NCBI RefSeq assembly: GCF_009494395.1
Contig: NZ_VZCB01000101.1
Location: 1 to 64,000 of the forward strand
Direction of reading: 5' to 3'
DNA length: 64,000 nt
Source of the DNA: Segatella copri
GTDB lineage: Bacteria; Bacteroidota; Bacteroidia; Bacteroidales; Bacteroidaceae
The notes beneath the pieces are model-generated. The model made no database searches. It was not told the DNA's origin and saw only the letters and a program-made list of their open reading frames with translations. This document shows positions 25,784-35,713 of the stretch, one piece after another; position 1 is the first letter of the stretch, and each line of letters starts with the position of its first letter. The position numbers and the translations under genes were made by a program.

Positions 25784-27085
25784 CTACAAGCTCAAACATT
25801 TATCGAGCTCCTTGATGATGGCATCCTTCTGCTCTTTGATGTGCTGGCCGATAAATACGATTTTTATCATTCGGTCACCATACTTGTCATCCCATTCCTT
25901 CTCCAGTTGAGGGTTGTTTCTGCGAAGCTCAGCCAATTGGTCAGCTGGCATCGTTGCGAGCCATTGTCCTGCCTGCTTTACAGTTTTCTGCTGTCCTGCC
26001 TGTTCGAATACATAGCACATGTCAGGTTCGTCAGCAAAATAGCAGATACCCTTGGCACGTACTACGTCACGAGGCCATTTTCTCGCTACGAATTCATCAA
26101 AGAGAGATAGATCGAATGCCTTACGTCTATAATATACAAAGGTTCCGATTCCGTATTCTTCTACCTCACCACCTTCATGGTCATGGTCGTGATCGTGGTG
26201 GTGGTGGTGGCAATGGTCATGATCGTGGTCATGGTCATCGTGATGATGGTGCTCATGTTCATCATCGTGATGATGATGTTCATGTTCCTCATGTTCGTGA
26301 TGATGTTCATGCTCCTCATGTTCATCTTCCTCGCCATTTCTTTCAGCCTCTATCTCCTGAATCCAACCAGCAGATGTAGCTACAGCCTCCCAATCAAACT
26401 TATGGGTATTCACGATTAAATCGAGATCAATATCACCATAGTTGCATTCAAAGATCTCTGCCTTAGGCTGTATGGCACGGATAATCTGCTTGAGATGTTC
26501 CAGCTCCTTAGGCTCTACCTCTGCAGCCTTGTTCAAGAGGATGATATTACAGAACTCTATCTGCTGGATAACAAGCGATGCAAGATCTTCCTCGTCAAGA
26601 TTTGACTTCATCAAATCAGAACCGTTTGCAAACTCATCCTTCATGCGGAGAGCATCTACGACGGTTACAATGCTGTCGAGACGCAAGATACCATTCTTGA
26701 TATACTGAGGTCCCAATGATGGAATAGAGCAGATGGTCTGGGCAATAGGAGCTGGCTCGCAGATGCCGCTAGCTTCGATTACAATATAGTCAAAGCGCTT
26801 CATGTCTACGATTTCCTTCAACTGTTCAACCAAGTCCATTTTGAGCGTGCAGCAGATGCAACCGTTCTGCAATGAAACGAGCGAGTCATCTTTCTGACCC
26901 ACTACGCCACCTTTCTCTATGAGTGCTGCATCAATGTTGACCTCACCAATGTCATTCACAATAACTGCGAATTTGATACCTTTCTTATTTGCCAAAATTT
27001 TGTTTAGCAGTGTGGTCTTACCACTGCCAAGGTAACCTGTGAGTAGGAGTACCGGAACTTCCTTGTTGTTCATCATTGTAATCAA
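25784..27085 (-). CDS. COG0523 (CobW-like) GTP-binding metallochaperone with a long His-rich segment
   Basis: A G3E-family GTPase that is thought to hand metal, usually zinc, to target proteins. It has 433 residues. Walker A is GYLGSGKTT (17-25), the metal-binding CxCC is Cys76-Ile-Cys78-Cys79, and the switch/Walker B region is YIVIEASGICEP; a CobW C-terminal domain follows. Residues about 252-306 are a run of His, Asp and Glu with a single Cys, a metal store or sensor in this family. Start codons at 27085, 27076 and 27073 are all possible. DsbD lies 54 bases upstream without an obvious promoter between, so they may share a transcript. Metal specificity is not shown. Confidence 0.9.
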   Translation of the reverse strand: MITMMNNKEVPVLLLTGYLGSGKTTLLNKILANKKGIKFAVIVNDIGEVNIDAALIEKGGVVGQKDDSLVSLQNGCICCTLKMDLVEQLKEIVDMKRFDYIVIEASGICEPAPIAQTICSIPSLGPQYIKNGILRLDSIVTVVDALRMKDEFANGSDLMKSNLDEEDLASLVIQQIEFCNIILLNKAAEVEPKELEHLKQIIRAIQPKAEIFECNYGDIDLDLIVNTHKFDWEAVATSAGWIQEIEAERNGEEDEHEEHEHHHEHEEHEHHHHDDEHEHHHHDDHDHDHDHCHHHHHDHDHDHEGGEVEEYGIGTFVYYRRKAFDLSLFDEFVARKWPRDVVRAKGICYFADEPDMCYVFEQAGQQKTVKQAGQWLATMPADQLAELRRNNPQLEKEWDDKYGDRMIKIVFIGQHIKEQKDAIIKELDKCLSL

Positions 27086-27139
27086 TTAAATTCAATATAT
27101 ATATTTATAGATTATTTGCTGGTAATCTATAATTCCAGA

Positions 27140-29212
27140 TTATTTTCTGTAATTCTCAAGTCCCTTGTGCAGGAAATCGAGATAGGCACTGACGTCCTCC
27201 TTGAAGCTGAATGCTGCATTCAAAGGCTTGCCATCGTTGTCTACTGGTACGTAGAAAGGCTGGGCATTGGCACCAAATTTACTTGCCTGCAGATAGCTCC
27301 ACTTGTCTCCGATGGTGCGGAGTGTACGCTTCTCGCCATTGAATTCTACTTCCATTGGCTGAGGCAACGGAGTCTTGTCATCTACATAAAGAGAGATGAG
27401 GACGTAATCCTTTGTCAAAATGTCTGCTACAGTAGGATCTGTCCATACTGATGCTTCCATTTTACGGCAGTTTACGCAGCCAAAACCTGTGAAGTCTATG
27501 AGTACTGGCTTACCTGCTGCCTTAGCTGCTGCCATACCGGTTTCGTAGTCTTTGTAAGCTGGTTCTACGGTCTTGGTATTGAGATTGAAATCCTGTGTAT
27601 TGATAGGTGGAGCGAAAGCGCTGACAGCCTTGCAAGGTGCACCCCAAAGTCCAGGAATCATATATACAGAGAAAGCCAAAGAGCAGAGACCGAGCATGAT
27701 GCAAGGTACAGGCATAGGCTTCTGGATGTCGCCACCAATGGCGTCAACCTGGAACTTCAACTTGCCGATGAGATACAGGCCTAAGAGACCGAAGATGACA
27801 ATCCAGAGAGAGAGGAATACCTCACGGTCGAGGATGTGCCAGCCGTATGCCAAATCTGCAACAGAAAGGAACTTCAATGAGAATGCCAACTCGATAAAGC
27901 CCAGTACAATCTTTACTGTTTCCATCCAAGAGCCTGACTTAGGAGCAGACTTCAACCATGATGGGAACAAGGCGAAGAGGGTAAATGGAAGTGCCAAAGC
28001 AAGGGCAAAACCAAACATACCGATGGTAGGAGCCAGCCAATCGCCAGAAGTAACAGTCTGTACTAAAAGCAATCCGATGATAGGAGCGGTACAAGAGAAA
28101 CTTACGAGCACGAGTGTGAATGCCATCAGGAAGATGCTGATCATACCTGTAGTGCTGGAAGCCTTGCTGTCTACGGCATTTCCCCAACTGTCTGGCAATT
28201 TGATTTCAAACCATCCGAAGAATGAGAAGGCGAAAACTGCCAAGAGCAGGAAGAGGATGATATTGAACACAGCACTGGTGCTGAGTGCATTCAAGGTACT
28301 AGGACCTGCAATGGCTGTAACGGCAAGACCGAGAACCAAATAGATGACAACAATGCTCAATCCGTATGTGCATGCATCGCGAATACCCTTTTTCTTATCG
28401 TTCTTAGCTCGTTTGAGGAAGAAGCTTACAGTCATAGGGATGATAGGCCAGATACATGGCATGACAAGTGCTAGAAGTCCGCCTACAAAGCCAATGATAA
28501 AGATATAGAAGAGTGAATGGCTTGCAATGTCGTTATTGCCACCGAAAGCCTGAAGCTCTTTTACTACCGGAGCCCACCAGGCCTTTGCGTCATCACTATC
28601 TACAGAGAATGCAGCATCGATATTGGCTGTACTGTCCATCTTTTCAGCTACTCCCTGAAGTGAAGAAGAGTCGGTGTTGGCCTTGACGGCATCAATGCCT
28701 TCAGGACCGTTAGCCTTGGTAGCTTCCTTACTGTCAGTCTCAGCCTTGCCATCTACTGCTGGAGATTTTCCACTCTTCTTGAAACTTGCCTCGCTAGGAG
28801 GAAGGCAATTCTGGTCGCTGCACGCACCGTATTCAACGTATGCATCGATATGGTAGTTTGGCTTGACGAACTTCACTTTCTGAACGAAAGTAACGCTGCC
28901 TTCAAAATAACGTAGCTTCATCTCGAAGAGTGGGTCAAACTTACTAATCTCGTTACCACGAGCTTGAAGTTTGCCAACCAACTCTACACCATCCATCTTG
29001 TTGACATTGAAAGTAGCTGAGATAGGTCCGTCTGCTCCCAATCCTGTAGAATAGACATGCCATCCCGATTGGATTTTACCATTAAATACGATTTCCGCTA
29101 TTGCGGTACCATTGGTCTTGAGCGAAGTAGAGAACTTGACTGGGTTCACCATCTGCGCCTGCGCCAACATTACTACTAGGAGTAATTGTAAAACTGCAAA
29201 AATTTTCTTCAT
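27140..29212 (-). CDS. DsbD-family thiol:disulfide interchange protein
   Basis: Carries electrons from cytoplasmic thioredoxin across the inner membrane to periplasmic disulfides. It has 690 residues: signal peptide (to about 20), an N-terminal DsbD alpha-like domain (VKFSTSLKTNGTAIAEIVF, GWHVYSTGLG) with a Cys pair (ACSDQNC), about eight membrane segments (230-520) and a C-terminal thioredoxin-like domain with Cys-Val-Asn-Cys (FTGFGCVNCRKMEASVW). It is the Bacteroidetes form, with a low-complexity linker at 150-210. A promoter box lies at 29246-29239. Confidence 0.92.
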   Translation of the reverse strand: MKKIFAVLQLLLVVMLAQAQMVNPVKFSTSLKTNGTAIAEIVFNGKIQSGWHVYSTGLGADGPISATFNVNKMDGVELVGKLQARGNEISKFDPLFEMKLRYFEGSVTFVQKVKFVKPNYHIDAYVEYGACSDQNCLPPSEASFKKSGKSPAVDGKAETDSKEATKANGPEGIDAVKANTDSSSLQGVAEKMDSTANIDAAFSVDSDDAKAWWAPVVKELQAFGGNNDIASHSLFYIFIIGFVGGLLALVMPCIWPIIPMTVSFFLKRAKNDKKKGIRDACTYGLSIVVIYLVLGLAVTAIAGPSTLNALSTSAVFNIILFLLLAVFAFSFFGWFEIKLPDSWGNAVDSKASSTTGMISIFLMAFTLVLVSFSCTAPIIGLLLVQTVTSGDWLAPTIGMFGFALALALPFTLFALFPSWLKSAPKSGSWMETVKIVLGFIELAFSLKFLSVADLAYGWHILDREVFLSLWIVIFGLLGLYLIGKLKFQVDAIGGDIQKPMPVPCIMLGLCSLAFSVYMIPGLWGAPCKAVSAFAPPINTQDFNLNTKTVEPAYKDYETGMAAAKAAGKPVLIDFTGFGCVNCRKMEASVWTDPTVADILTKDYVLISLYVDDKTPLPQPMEVEFNGEKRTLRTIGDKWSYLQASKFGANAQPFYVPVDNDGKPLNAAFSFKEDVSAYLDFLHKGLENYRK

Positions 29213-29238
29213 TTCTATATTTGTACTAATTTTGATTG

Positions 29239-29246
29239 CAAAGTTA
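29239..29246 (-). promoter_or_regulatory. -7 box (TAACTTTG) of the dsbD transcript
   Basis: Lies 27 bases before the dsbD start on the minus strand and is divergent from the promoter at 29341-29371. Confidence 0.65.
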
Positions 29247-29340
29247 CGAAATAATACTTATAAATGCGCCTATAATTTTGATTCGGGTATAGGTCTTTTT
29301 ATTTTTTTAAGAAAAAATGCTATAAAAACATCTGTTATTC

Positions 29341-29371
29341 TTGGTGGTTAACCTTTTTTTCTGTAATTTTG
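29341..29371 (+). promoter_or_regulatory. Promoter of the His-rich exported protein gene
   Basis: TTG at 29341-29343, 20 bases, then TAATTTTG at 29364-29371. It shows that translation must start at ATG 29386 and not at the earlier in-frame ATG. Confidence 0.8.
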
Positions 29372-29385
29372 CGCAAAAATTTAGT

Positions 29386-29808
29386 ATGCAGAAGAGAATA
29401 CTGTACATATTCTGTCTTTGGATAGCCACCATGAGTATCATGCTATCTACGGTGATGATACATCATCACCACAAAGGGCGTATCTGTATGGTAGAAGAAC
29501 AATGTGAGCAGGACGGCAATATCAATGATGAGCATACTGAGCATCATGATCAGGAGAGCGAAGGTGATCGTGAGAACTGTAGCGTTCGTCAAATGCATCA
29601 GTTTGTAGTCAATTCCAAGGTGGTGAAGAATATCCGCAAGTTGCTGGTAGATGAGAACCATCAGTTTGTGGTCTTGTCTTGTTCTTCCCTTTTAACCCTC
29701 CCTCGTCTCTCACTCATTTCAGTGAGATGGCAGCATGTGGCTGCTTCTCCTCTTGCTGAGGAACTGGCGGCAGGCTATAGCAGACGGGGACCTCCTTCTA
29801 TTTTATGA
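29386..29808 (+). CDS. His-rich exported small protein upstream of the RND efflux genes (DUF6769-like)
   Basis: A 140-residue protein from the ATG at 29386; the earlier in-frame ATG at 29341 overlaps the promoter and is rejected. One N-terminal membrane segment or signal (MQKRILYIFCLWIATMSIML) is followed directly by His-His-His-His and then an acidic, His-rich stretch with several Cys (CMVEEQCEQ, EHTEHHDQE, ENCSVRQMHQ). The C-terminal third is hydrophobic and basic. I recall it as a Bacteroidetes-specific family found before CusB/CzcB genes; the family number is not certain. It probably binds metal in the periplasm before export. Role inferred from composition and neighbours. Confidence 0.7.
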   Translation: MQKRILYIFCLWIATMSIMLSTVMIHHHHKGRICMVEEQCEQDGNINDEHTEHHDQESEGDRENCSVRQMHQFVVNSKVVKNIRKLLVDENHQFVVLSCSSLLTLPRLSLISVRWQHVAASPLAEELAAGYSRRGPPSIL

Positions 29809-29883
29809 TTTTACAAGTTTGCCACTTGGTTGCAGAAATCGGTTTGAAGATTCGAATGCAACTGAGTTGCAAGATTTTTTGTG

Positions 29884-29891
29884 TACTTTTG
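29884..29891 (+). promoter_or_regulatory. -7 box (TACTTTTG) of the RND efflux operon
   Basis: Sits 72 bases before the adaptor start. The -33 match is weak (TTG only 14 bases away). Confidence 0.5.
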
Positions 29892-29963
29892 CCAACGGAT
29901 TTTTGATAAGATTCGTTGTGTGAAATTGTAGTGTAGAATTATAAAATAGAAGAAAAGACAAAC

Positions 29964-31172
29964 ATGAAAAGAGTCATTTTGATTGTCGCCGTTACGGCGA
30001 TAGCCTGGGCTGGATTCGCTTTCTTTGCGAAACAGACCGGTTCTGAGGCTCATGCACACGAGGAGCATGAGCATGAAGAAGTGGATTATGATCATATTCC
30101 GTTGACAGCCAAGCAGGTCAGCACCGTAGATTTGAAGATGGGTGAGGCTGTGGAGCGCGAGATGGATGCCACCATAGAAGCAAAAGGATCGCTCGTACTG
30201 CGTGCACAGGCGATGGGTGATGTTGCCTCCTTGATGGGCGGTATTGTGAAATCTATTTTTGTAAAAGAAGGGCAGCTTGTTCATAGAGGACAGGTTGTTG
30301 CTACTGTTGAAAATACAGATGTGGTAAGTCTTCAGCGTGAGTATTACTCTGCTGCCAAGGAGTGTGAACTTGCCAAGGCTGATTGGGAGCGCCAACTTCT
30401 GCTCAGTAAGCAGGGAGCAGGTGTGAAGCGCACCTTACAGCAGACCCGAAAAGATTACCAAGTGGCTCATGCCAATCTTTTGGGTATTGGCAGACAGCTC
30501 GCTCAGATGGGCATTTCTACCTCGGCTGTTGCCAAAGGTAAGTTTACTACGGCTTTTCCTCTTCGTGCACCTATCTCCGGTGTTGTCAGTCAGTTGACGG
30601 CAAGTCTGGGTAGTTATGCAGATATGCAGACTCCACTGATGAAAATTCGCAATACTCAGGCAGTGGAATGCGATCTGAATGTTTTTGAGAAAGATTTGGC
30701 CAAGGTGAAGGTGGGTAATCGCGTAACTTTCTCTTTGACCAATCAGCCTGGAGTCAAGCTGTCTGGTACAGTTTATGGTATGAACCAATACTTTAACGAC
30801 GGTTCGAAATCTGTTGCTGTTCATGTAAAAATGGATGATGCGTCATTGAAAACAAGTCGTATCAATCATATCAAACTCTTTGATGGTATGTATGTGAGTG
30901 GACAGATTGCTACTGGTTCACAGAGATGTCTTGCCTTGCCTTCTGAAGCAATTGTTTCTACCGATGGTAAGCAGTATGTCTTTGCTCTCAATGGAGAACC
31001 AAAGAAGGGTGAGTATAGTTTCTCCCGACATGAGGTTAGCACTGGCGTTACAGACGGTGGATTTACAGAAGTGAAGCTTTGCGACCATCTGAAGGCAGGC
31101 AAGAAGATAGTTACCGACAATGCGTTTTATCTCGCATCGCTTACAGGCGAACATGGTGAACATGCCCACTAA
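29964..31172 (+). CDS. czcB: RND efflux periplasmic adaptor, heavy-metal type (CzcB/CusB-like)
   Basis: The membrane-fusion subunit joining the RND pump to the outer-membrane channel. It has 402 residues with an N-terminal membrane anchor or signal (about 4-22) and then a His/Glu-rich patch (HAHEEHEHEEVDYDHI) suited to metal capture. A biotinyl-lipoyl-like half (GGIVKSIFVKEGQLVHRGQ), an alpha-helical hairpin, its second half (APISGVVSQLTASLGSYAD) and beta-barrel domains follow. It is the first gene of the three-gene efflux operon, 52 bases before the pump gene. The symbol follows the pump's signature; metal specificity is inferred. Confidence 0.88.
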   Translation: MKRVILIVAVTAIAWAGFAFFAKQTGSEAHAHEEHEHEEVDYDHIPLTAKQVSTVDLKMGEAVEREMDATIEAKGSLVLRAQAMGDVASLMGGIVKSIFVKEGQLVHRGQVVATVENTDVVSLQREYYSAAKECELAKADWERQLLLSKQGAGVKRTLQQTRKDYQVAHANLLGIGRQLAQMGISTSAVAKGKFTTAFPLRAPISGVVSQLTASLGSYADMQTPLMKIRNTQAVECDLNVFEKDLAKVKVGNRVTFSLTNQPGVKLSGTVYGMNQYFNDGSKSVAVHVKMDDASLKTSRINHIKLFDGMYVSGQIATGSQRCLALPSEAIVSTDGKQYVFALNGEPKKGEYSFSRHEVSTGVTDGGFTEVKLCDHLKAGKKIVTDNAFYLASLTGEHGEHAH

Positions 31173-31224
31173 GCTTTAGTTGATTATTTATCAATAGACA
31201 GTAAAAGATTTTAGATTAAAGCTT

Positions 31225-34200
31225 ATGTTTCAGAAATTGATTACTTATTCCATTCGCCATAAGCTGGTGATTGGAGTTCTCTCTATAGCCCTAATGGTAT
31301 GGGGCATCTGGTCCCTTGTTCATCTTCCATTTGATTCTACTCCTGATATTACTGATAATCAGGTTCAGGTGATAACCCAAGCCCCTTCTCTTGGAGCGCA
31401 GGAAGTGGAACAATATGTAACTACTCCTGTGGAAATGGCACTCGCCAACATTCCTAGGCTCCAGGAGCGTCGAAGTATTTCGCGTAGTGGTCTCTCTGTC
31501 ATCACCTTGGTGTTTGATGATCAAGCAGATATCTATTGGGCTCGTTCGCAGGTGAGTCAAGTGCTGACTCAGATAGAGAAAGAGTTACCAAAGAATACCG
31601 ATACAGAGATGGGACCTATTGCTACCGGATTAGGTGAAATCTACCATTATACGGTAAGGGCCAAGGAAGGATATGAGCATAAATACTCTCTTACCCAATT
31701 GCGAACTTTGCAGGACTGGATAGTAAGAAAGCAGCTTTCGGGAACTCCCGGTGTTGCAGAAGTGAGCGGTTGGGGCGGTTACGTGAAGCAATATGAGGTG
31801 GCAGTGAATACTGACCAGCTGAATGCCAACAATATTACCGTTAGCGAAATGTTTGATGCGCTGGAAAAGAACAATGCCAATACCGGTGGCAGTTATATAG
31901 AAGAAAATGCCAACCAATATTATATCCGTGGTATCGGAACCGTCAAGAGTTTGGAGGATATTGCCAATATCACGGTGAAGACAGTTGGCGGTACACCGGT
32001 TAAGGTGAGCGATGTAGCTAAGGTTCAGTTAGGACATGCGACGAGATTTGGTGCTGTTACCCGCAATGGAGAAGGTGAGGTTGTGGCTGGTATCGCCATC
32101 ATGCTGAAAGGCGAGAACTTTCAGGAAGTAAGCCACAATGTGAAGGAGCGTATTCAGCAGATTCAGAAATCGCTGCCTGAAGGCGTTGTGATAGAGCCGT
32201 TCATTGACCGTACTAACCTGGTGGATAGAGTAGAGGGTACCATTGCCCGAAACCTGATAGAAGGTGGACTCATTGTTATCTTTGTGCTGGTTATCTTCTT
32301 GGGTAATTGGCGTGCGGGTTTGGTGGTAGCCAGCGTGATTCCGCTCAGTATGCTCTTTGCATTCGGTATGATGAAGACTTTCGGTATTGATGGAAATCTG
32401 ATGTCGCTCGGAGCTATCGACTTTGGAATGATAGTGGATTCTGCCGTTATTATTGTTGAGGCGGTAGTAACACATATTAATACGGGGCATTTTTCGCAGC
32501 CAGAAGTGAGGGCTGCTTATCTGGCTCAAAGTCAGAATGGCGGACAGAATATTCCATTTGCTCTTACACAGAAGCAGATGGATGAAGAGGTGCATTTTTC
32601 AGCTTCACGCATCCGACAGAGTGCTGCGTTCGGTGAAATTATGATCATGATAGTTTATATTCCGCTGATGACCTTGGTTGGGATTGAAGGCAAGATGTTC
32701 CGTCCGATGGCGCTGACTGTTTTCTTCGCCATCCTTGGCGCTTTCATTCTTTCGCTTACCTATGTACCAATGGTCAGCTCGTTGTTGTTGAGTCGCAAGG
32801 TACATAACCGAAAGACTTTCTCTGATAAGATGATAGAGAAACTCCAAGGTTGGTATCGACCTGTCCTTGACTGGGTGTTGGCGCGCAATAAAGATGTCAT
32901 TACTGCCGCTATCGGATTGTTCTGTGTGAGTATCGTTGGTTTCAAATTCCTTGGAGGTGAGTTTATTCCTAGTTTGGAAGAAGGTGATTTCGCCGTAGAG
33001 ATGAGTATGTCACAAGGTACTTCGCTCTCTCAGATGGTAGAGAGCTGTACCAAGGCAGAGAAACTGCTGAAGGCGCAGTATCCGGAAGTCAAACAGGTGG
33101 TGAGCCGCATTGGTAGTGCAGAGATTCCTACAGACCCGATGCCTGTAGAACGTGCTGACATCATGATTGCTCTCAAACCGAAGGCAGAATGGACGTCTGC
33201 AGAAACTACTCCGGAGTTGATGGAGAAGATGGAGGAGACCTTGAAGGCGATTCCTGGTTTGGAAGCAGAGATTTCGCAGCCGATACAGATGCGTAACAAT
33301 GAGTTGCTGACGGGTATCAAGCAGGACGTGGCTATCAAAATCTTCGGTGAAGACCTTGATGTCTTGACTTCTGAAGCCGGAAAGGTAAAGAAGTTGATAG
33401 AGCGTGTACCGGGTGTTAGTGGTATTTTTGTAGAGGAAGTATCGGGTTTGCCTCAGATTCAGGTGAAATACAATCATGAACGCATGGCTTCTTATGGAGT
33501 GAGCGTAGATGAAATCAATCAGGTCTTGGAAATCACCTTTGCTGGTGCAGTAGCTGGTGCACTTTATGAAGGTGATAAGAAGTTTGATGTTGTGCTTCGT
33601 ATGGACCCTTCTCAGCGTAATGCAGAGTCCCTGCAGGAATTGAGTATTCTATTGGCTGATGGTTCTAGGATTCCTCTTTCACAGGTTGCGGATATCGTCT
33701 ATGAGCCTGCTCCGGCACAGGTGTCTCACGAAAATGGTGCCCGTCGCATCTATGTGGGATTCAATGTAAAGGGGAGAGACGTGCAGAGTACTGTAGAGGA
33801 TATTCAGAAAATTCTCGATGAAAAGTTGAAGCTGCCGGAGGGCTACTATTATAATTATGGTGGCGAGTTTGAAAACCTGCAGAGTGCAACGCAGCGTTTG
33901 ATGGTCGTAATACCGATAGCGCTTGTCATCATTTTGCTGCTGCTCTATGCTACAGTCAAGAATGTTCGTGAGTCGCTCTTTGTGTTCTCTGCCATTCCTT
34001 TGGCTGCAATCGGTGGTGTTTGGGCTTTATGGTTCAGGGGTATGCCGTTTAGTATTTCGGCTGGTGTTGGATTCATTGCTCTTTTTGGTGTGGCAGTTCT
34101 CAATGGCATTGTACTCATCGGACAGATGAATCTGATGCAGCGTGAAGAGAAGGCTTCGCCTGATAACACTTCTGCCAATCTCTCTGAAGTGATTCATCAT

Positions 34201-34413
34201 CGCATCATCGAGAGTTGTATGGTTCGTTTGCGCCCTGTCTTAATGACAGCTCTTGTTGCTTCTATGGGCTTCTTGCCAATGGCACTTTCGCAGGGCGATG
34301 GTGCAGAGGTGCAGCGCCCGTTGGCTACTGTAGTGATAGGTGGTTTGATAACAAGTACGTTGCTCACATTGCTTGTATTGCCAGCCATCTACAAGACTTT
34401 TACTAAAAAATAA
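31225..34413 (+). CDS. czcA: Heavy-metal RND efflux pump (CzcA family)
   Basis: The proton-driven inner-membrane pump of a tripartite metal exporter. It has 1062 residues with the RND layout of twelve membrane segments and two large periplasmic loops. In the fourth segment Asp399, Asp405 and Glu412 (in IDFGMIVDSAVIIVE) have the same spacing as the essential CzcA residues Asp402, Asp408 and Glu415, which points to divalent cations (zinc, cobalt, cadmium or nickel) rather than copper or silver. The TolC-type gene begins 6 bases after its stop. The metal is inferred from that signature only. Confidence 0.92.
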   Translation: MFQKLITYSIRHKLVIGVLSIALMVWGIWSLVHLPFDSTPDITDNQVQVITQAPSLGAQEVEQYVTTPVEMALANIPRLQERRSISRSGLSVITLVFDDQADIYWARSQVSQVLTQIEKELPKNTDTEMGPIATGLGEIYHYTVRAKEGYEHKYSLTQLRTLQDWIVRKQLSGTPGVAEVSGWGGYVKQYEVAVNTDQLNANNITVSEMFDALEKNNANTGGSYIEENANQYYIRGIGTVKSLEDIANITVKTVGGTPVKVSDVAKVQLGHATRFGAVTRNGEGEVVAGIAIMLKGENFQEVSHNVKERIQQIQKSLPEGVVIEPFIDRTNLVDRVEGTIARNLIEGGLIVIFVLVIFLGNWRAGLVVASVIPLSMLFAFGMMKTFGIDGNLMSLGAIDFGMIVDSAVIIVEAVVTHINTGHFSQPEVRAAYLAQSQNGGQNIPFALTQKQMDEEVHFSASRIRQSAAFGEIMIMIVYIPLMTLVGIEGKMFRPMALTVFFAILGAFILSLTYVPMVSSLLLSRKVHNRKTFSDKMIEKLQGWYRPVLDWVLARNKDVITAAIGLFCVSIVGFKFLGGEFIPSLEEGDFAVEMSMSQGTSLSQMVESCTKAEKLLKAQYPEVKQVVSRIGSAEIPTDPMPVERADIMIALKPKAEWTSAETTPELMEKMEETLKAIPGLEAEISQPIQMRNNELLTGIKQDVAIKIFGEDLDVLTSEAGKVKKLIERVPGVSGIFVEEVSGLPQIQVKYNHERMASYGVSVDEINQVLEITFAGAVAGALYEGDKKFDVVLRMDPSQRNAESLQELSILLADGSRIPLSQVADIVYEPAPAQVSHENGARRIYVGFNVKGRDVQSTVEDIQKILDEKLKLPEGYYYNYGGEFENLQSATQRLMVVIPIALVIILLLLYATVKNVRESLFVFSAIPLAAIGGVWALWFRGMPFSISAGVGFIALFGVAVLNGIVLIGQMNLMQREEKASPDNTSANLSEVIHHRIIESCMVRLRPVLMTALVASMGFLPMALSQGDGAEVQRPLATVVIGGLITSTLLTLLVLPAIYKTFTKK

Positions 34414-34419
34414 CTTATC

Positions 34420-35694
34420 ATGAAGAAGTATATAGGAACATTTAGAAAGGTAATATTCTCGGTCATGACATTGCTGCTGCCAGGAACAGTCCATGCCCAG
34501 TTTTTTGATGCGAGTCTGCCTGGGAAGAAAATGACTTTGCAGCAGTGTTTTGATCTGGCTGAACAGCAGAATCTCTCGCTTCAGGCAGTGAGAAAAACGA
34601 TAGAACGTGCCAAGGTAATGGAAGGTACAGCTTGGGATGTAGATAAAACCGAGGTGGCTTTCTCTCAGAATCCTGCTTCGAGCGGTGATACAGATAATGG
34701 ACTTACCTTTTCTCAGAGCATCGATTTTCCTACTGTCTATGCCGCTAGGAAGAAACAGTTGAAAGCAGAGACGCAGGCTGAAAAGAGTAGATTGAATGTG
34801 TCCAGGCAACAGTTGAAGCAGGAAATTGCTTCTACTTACTATGCGATGCTGTATCAGACCTATCGTCTGAGTATTCTTCAACGTCTTGATTCTATACTGA
34901 ATCGTTATTGTGATATTGCCGGCAAACGATACAAGGCGGGAGAAACCCGCCAGTTGGAAGTACTTACCTCAGAGCGTCTACGTAATGAGAATCAGGTGGA
35001 GATGAGAAATGTGAAGTCGGAGGCAGAGAATCAACAGATGATTTTAATGAATCTTCTGAATTCTGATCAGCCTATATTGCCGTCAGAATCTCATCTTATT
35101 ATATTGGATTCATCTATCAGTAGTTCGTTTAATTATCAGCAGACGGCTGATGCCCAGTATCAGCAGGACCGCCTGAAGGTACTCGATCAGGAGATAAAAA
35201 GTGCCAAGACTGGGTATGCGCCTTCGCTTTCTCTGGCTTTGCGTTCGCAGTTGCTGATTTCCAGTTGGGATCCATATCATATCGACCGTCAGCGTTTTAC
35301 AGAGGGTAATTTCTTCGGTTTTGAAATTGGTGTGGGTGTACCTCTTTTTTATGGGGCAACCAAGGCCAAGGTGAAGGCTGCAAGGAAAGACCGGGAGCTG
35401 GCAGAGCTGAATATGCAACAGGAACGCCGCGAGAAAGAACGTGATTACCGGTTGGGGTATAACCGTTTGCAGAATGCTACGAAGAAGTTGCAATATTACA
35501 ACGGAGAGAATATTGATAAAGCCAATGAGATAGTACGTCTGAGTACCACGGAATATGAGAATGGTGAAATCAATTATGTGGAATATGTGAATGCCTTGAA
35601 CGAGGCAATCGATATGAGAATGAAACAAGCTGATGTTATCAATGAATACAATGAGGCTGTACTTGCCTTGATGGCGCTTAATAATAGCTTGTAG
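34420..35694 (+). CDS. czcC: TolC-family outer-membrane efflux channel (CzcC-like)
   Basis: The outer-membrane channel of the exporter. It has 424 residues, a signal peptide (to HAQ at about residue 27) and two repeats of the OEP type rich in long helices (LTLQQCFDLAEQQNLSLQ-like start, and a GVGVPLFYGATKAKVKAA segment in the second half). It is the last gene of the operon, closed by a strong terminator. Confidence 0.9.
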   Translation: MKKYIGTFRKVIFSVMTLLLPGTVHAQFFDASLPGKKMTLQQCFDLAEQQNLSLQAVRKTIERAKVMEGTAWDVDKTEVAFSQNPASSGDTDNGLTFSQSIDFPTVYAARKKQLKAETQAEKSRLNVSRQQLKQEIASTYYAMLYQTYRLSILQRLDSILNRYCDIAGKRYKAGETRQLEVLTSERLRNENQVEMRNVKSEAENQQMILMNLLNSDQPILPSESHLIILDSSISSSFNYQQTADAQYQQDRLKVLDQEIKSAKTGYAPSLSLALRSQLLISSWDPYHIDRQRFTEGNFFGFEIGVGVPLFYGATKAKVKAARKDRELAELNMQQERREKERDYRLGYNRLQNATKKLQYYNGENIDKANEIVRLSTTEYENGEINYVEYVNALNEAIDMRMKQADVINEYNEAVLALMALNNSL

Positions 35695-35713
35695 AATGAT
35701 ACTTTAAAAAGTA

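Noticed and set aside
26177..26419. 80-codon Met/Val-rich frame on the plus strand at 26.2 kb
   Set aside because: It is the reverse reading of the His/Asp-rich codons of the COG0523 gene.
27086..27139. Hairpin-like TAGATTA/TAATCTA between dsbD and the COG0523 gene as a terminator
   Set aside because: The stem is short and AT-rich with no proper T tract; the two genes may well be cotranscribed.
29341..29385. Earlier in-frame start for the His-rich exported protein
   Set aside because: A TTG-20-TAATTTTG promoter overlaps this stretch, so the transcript begins after it.
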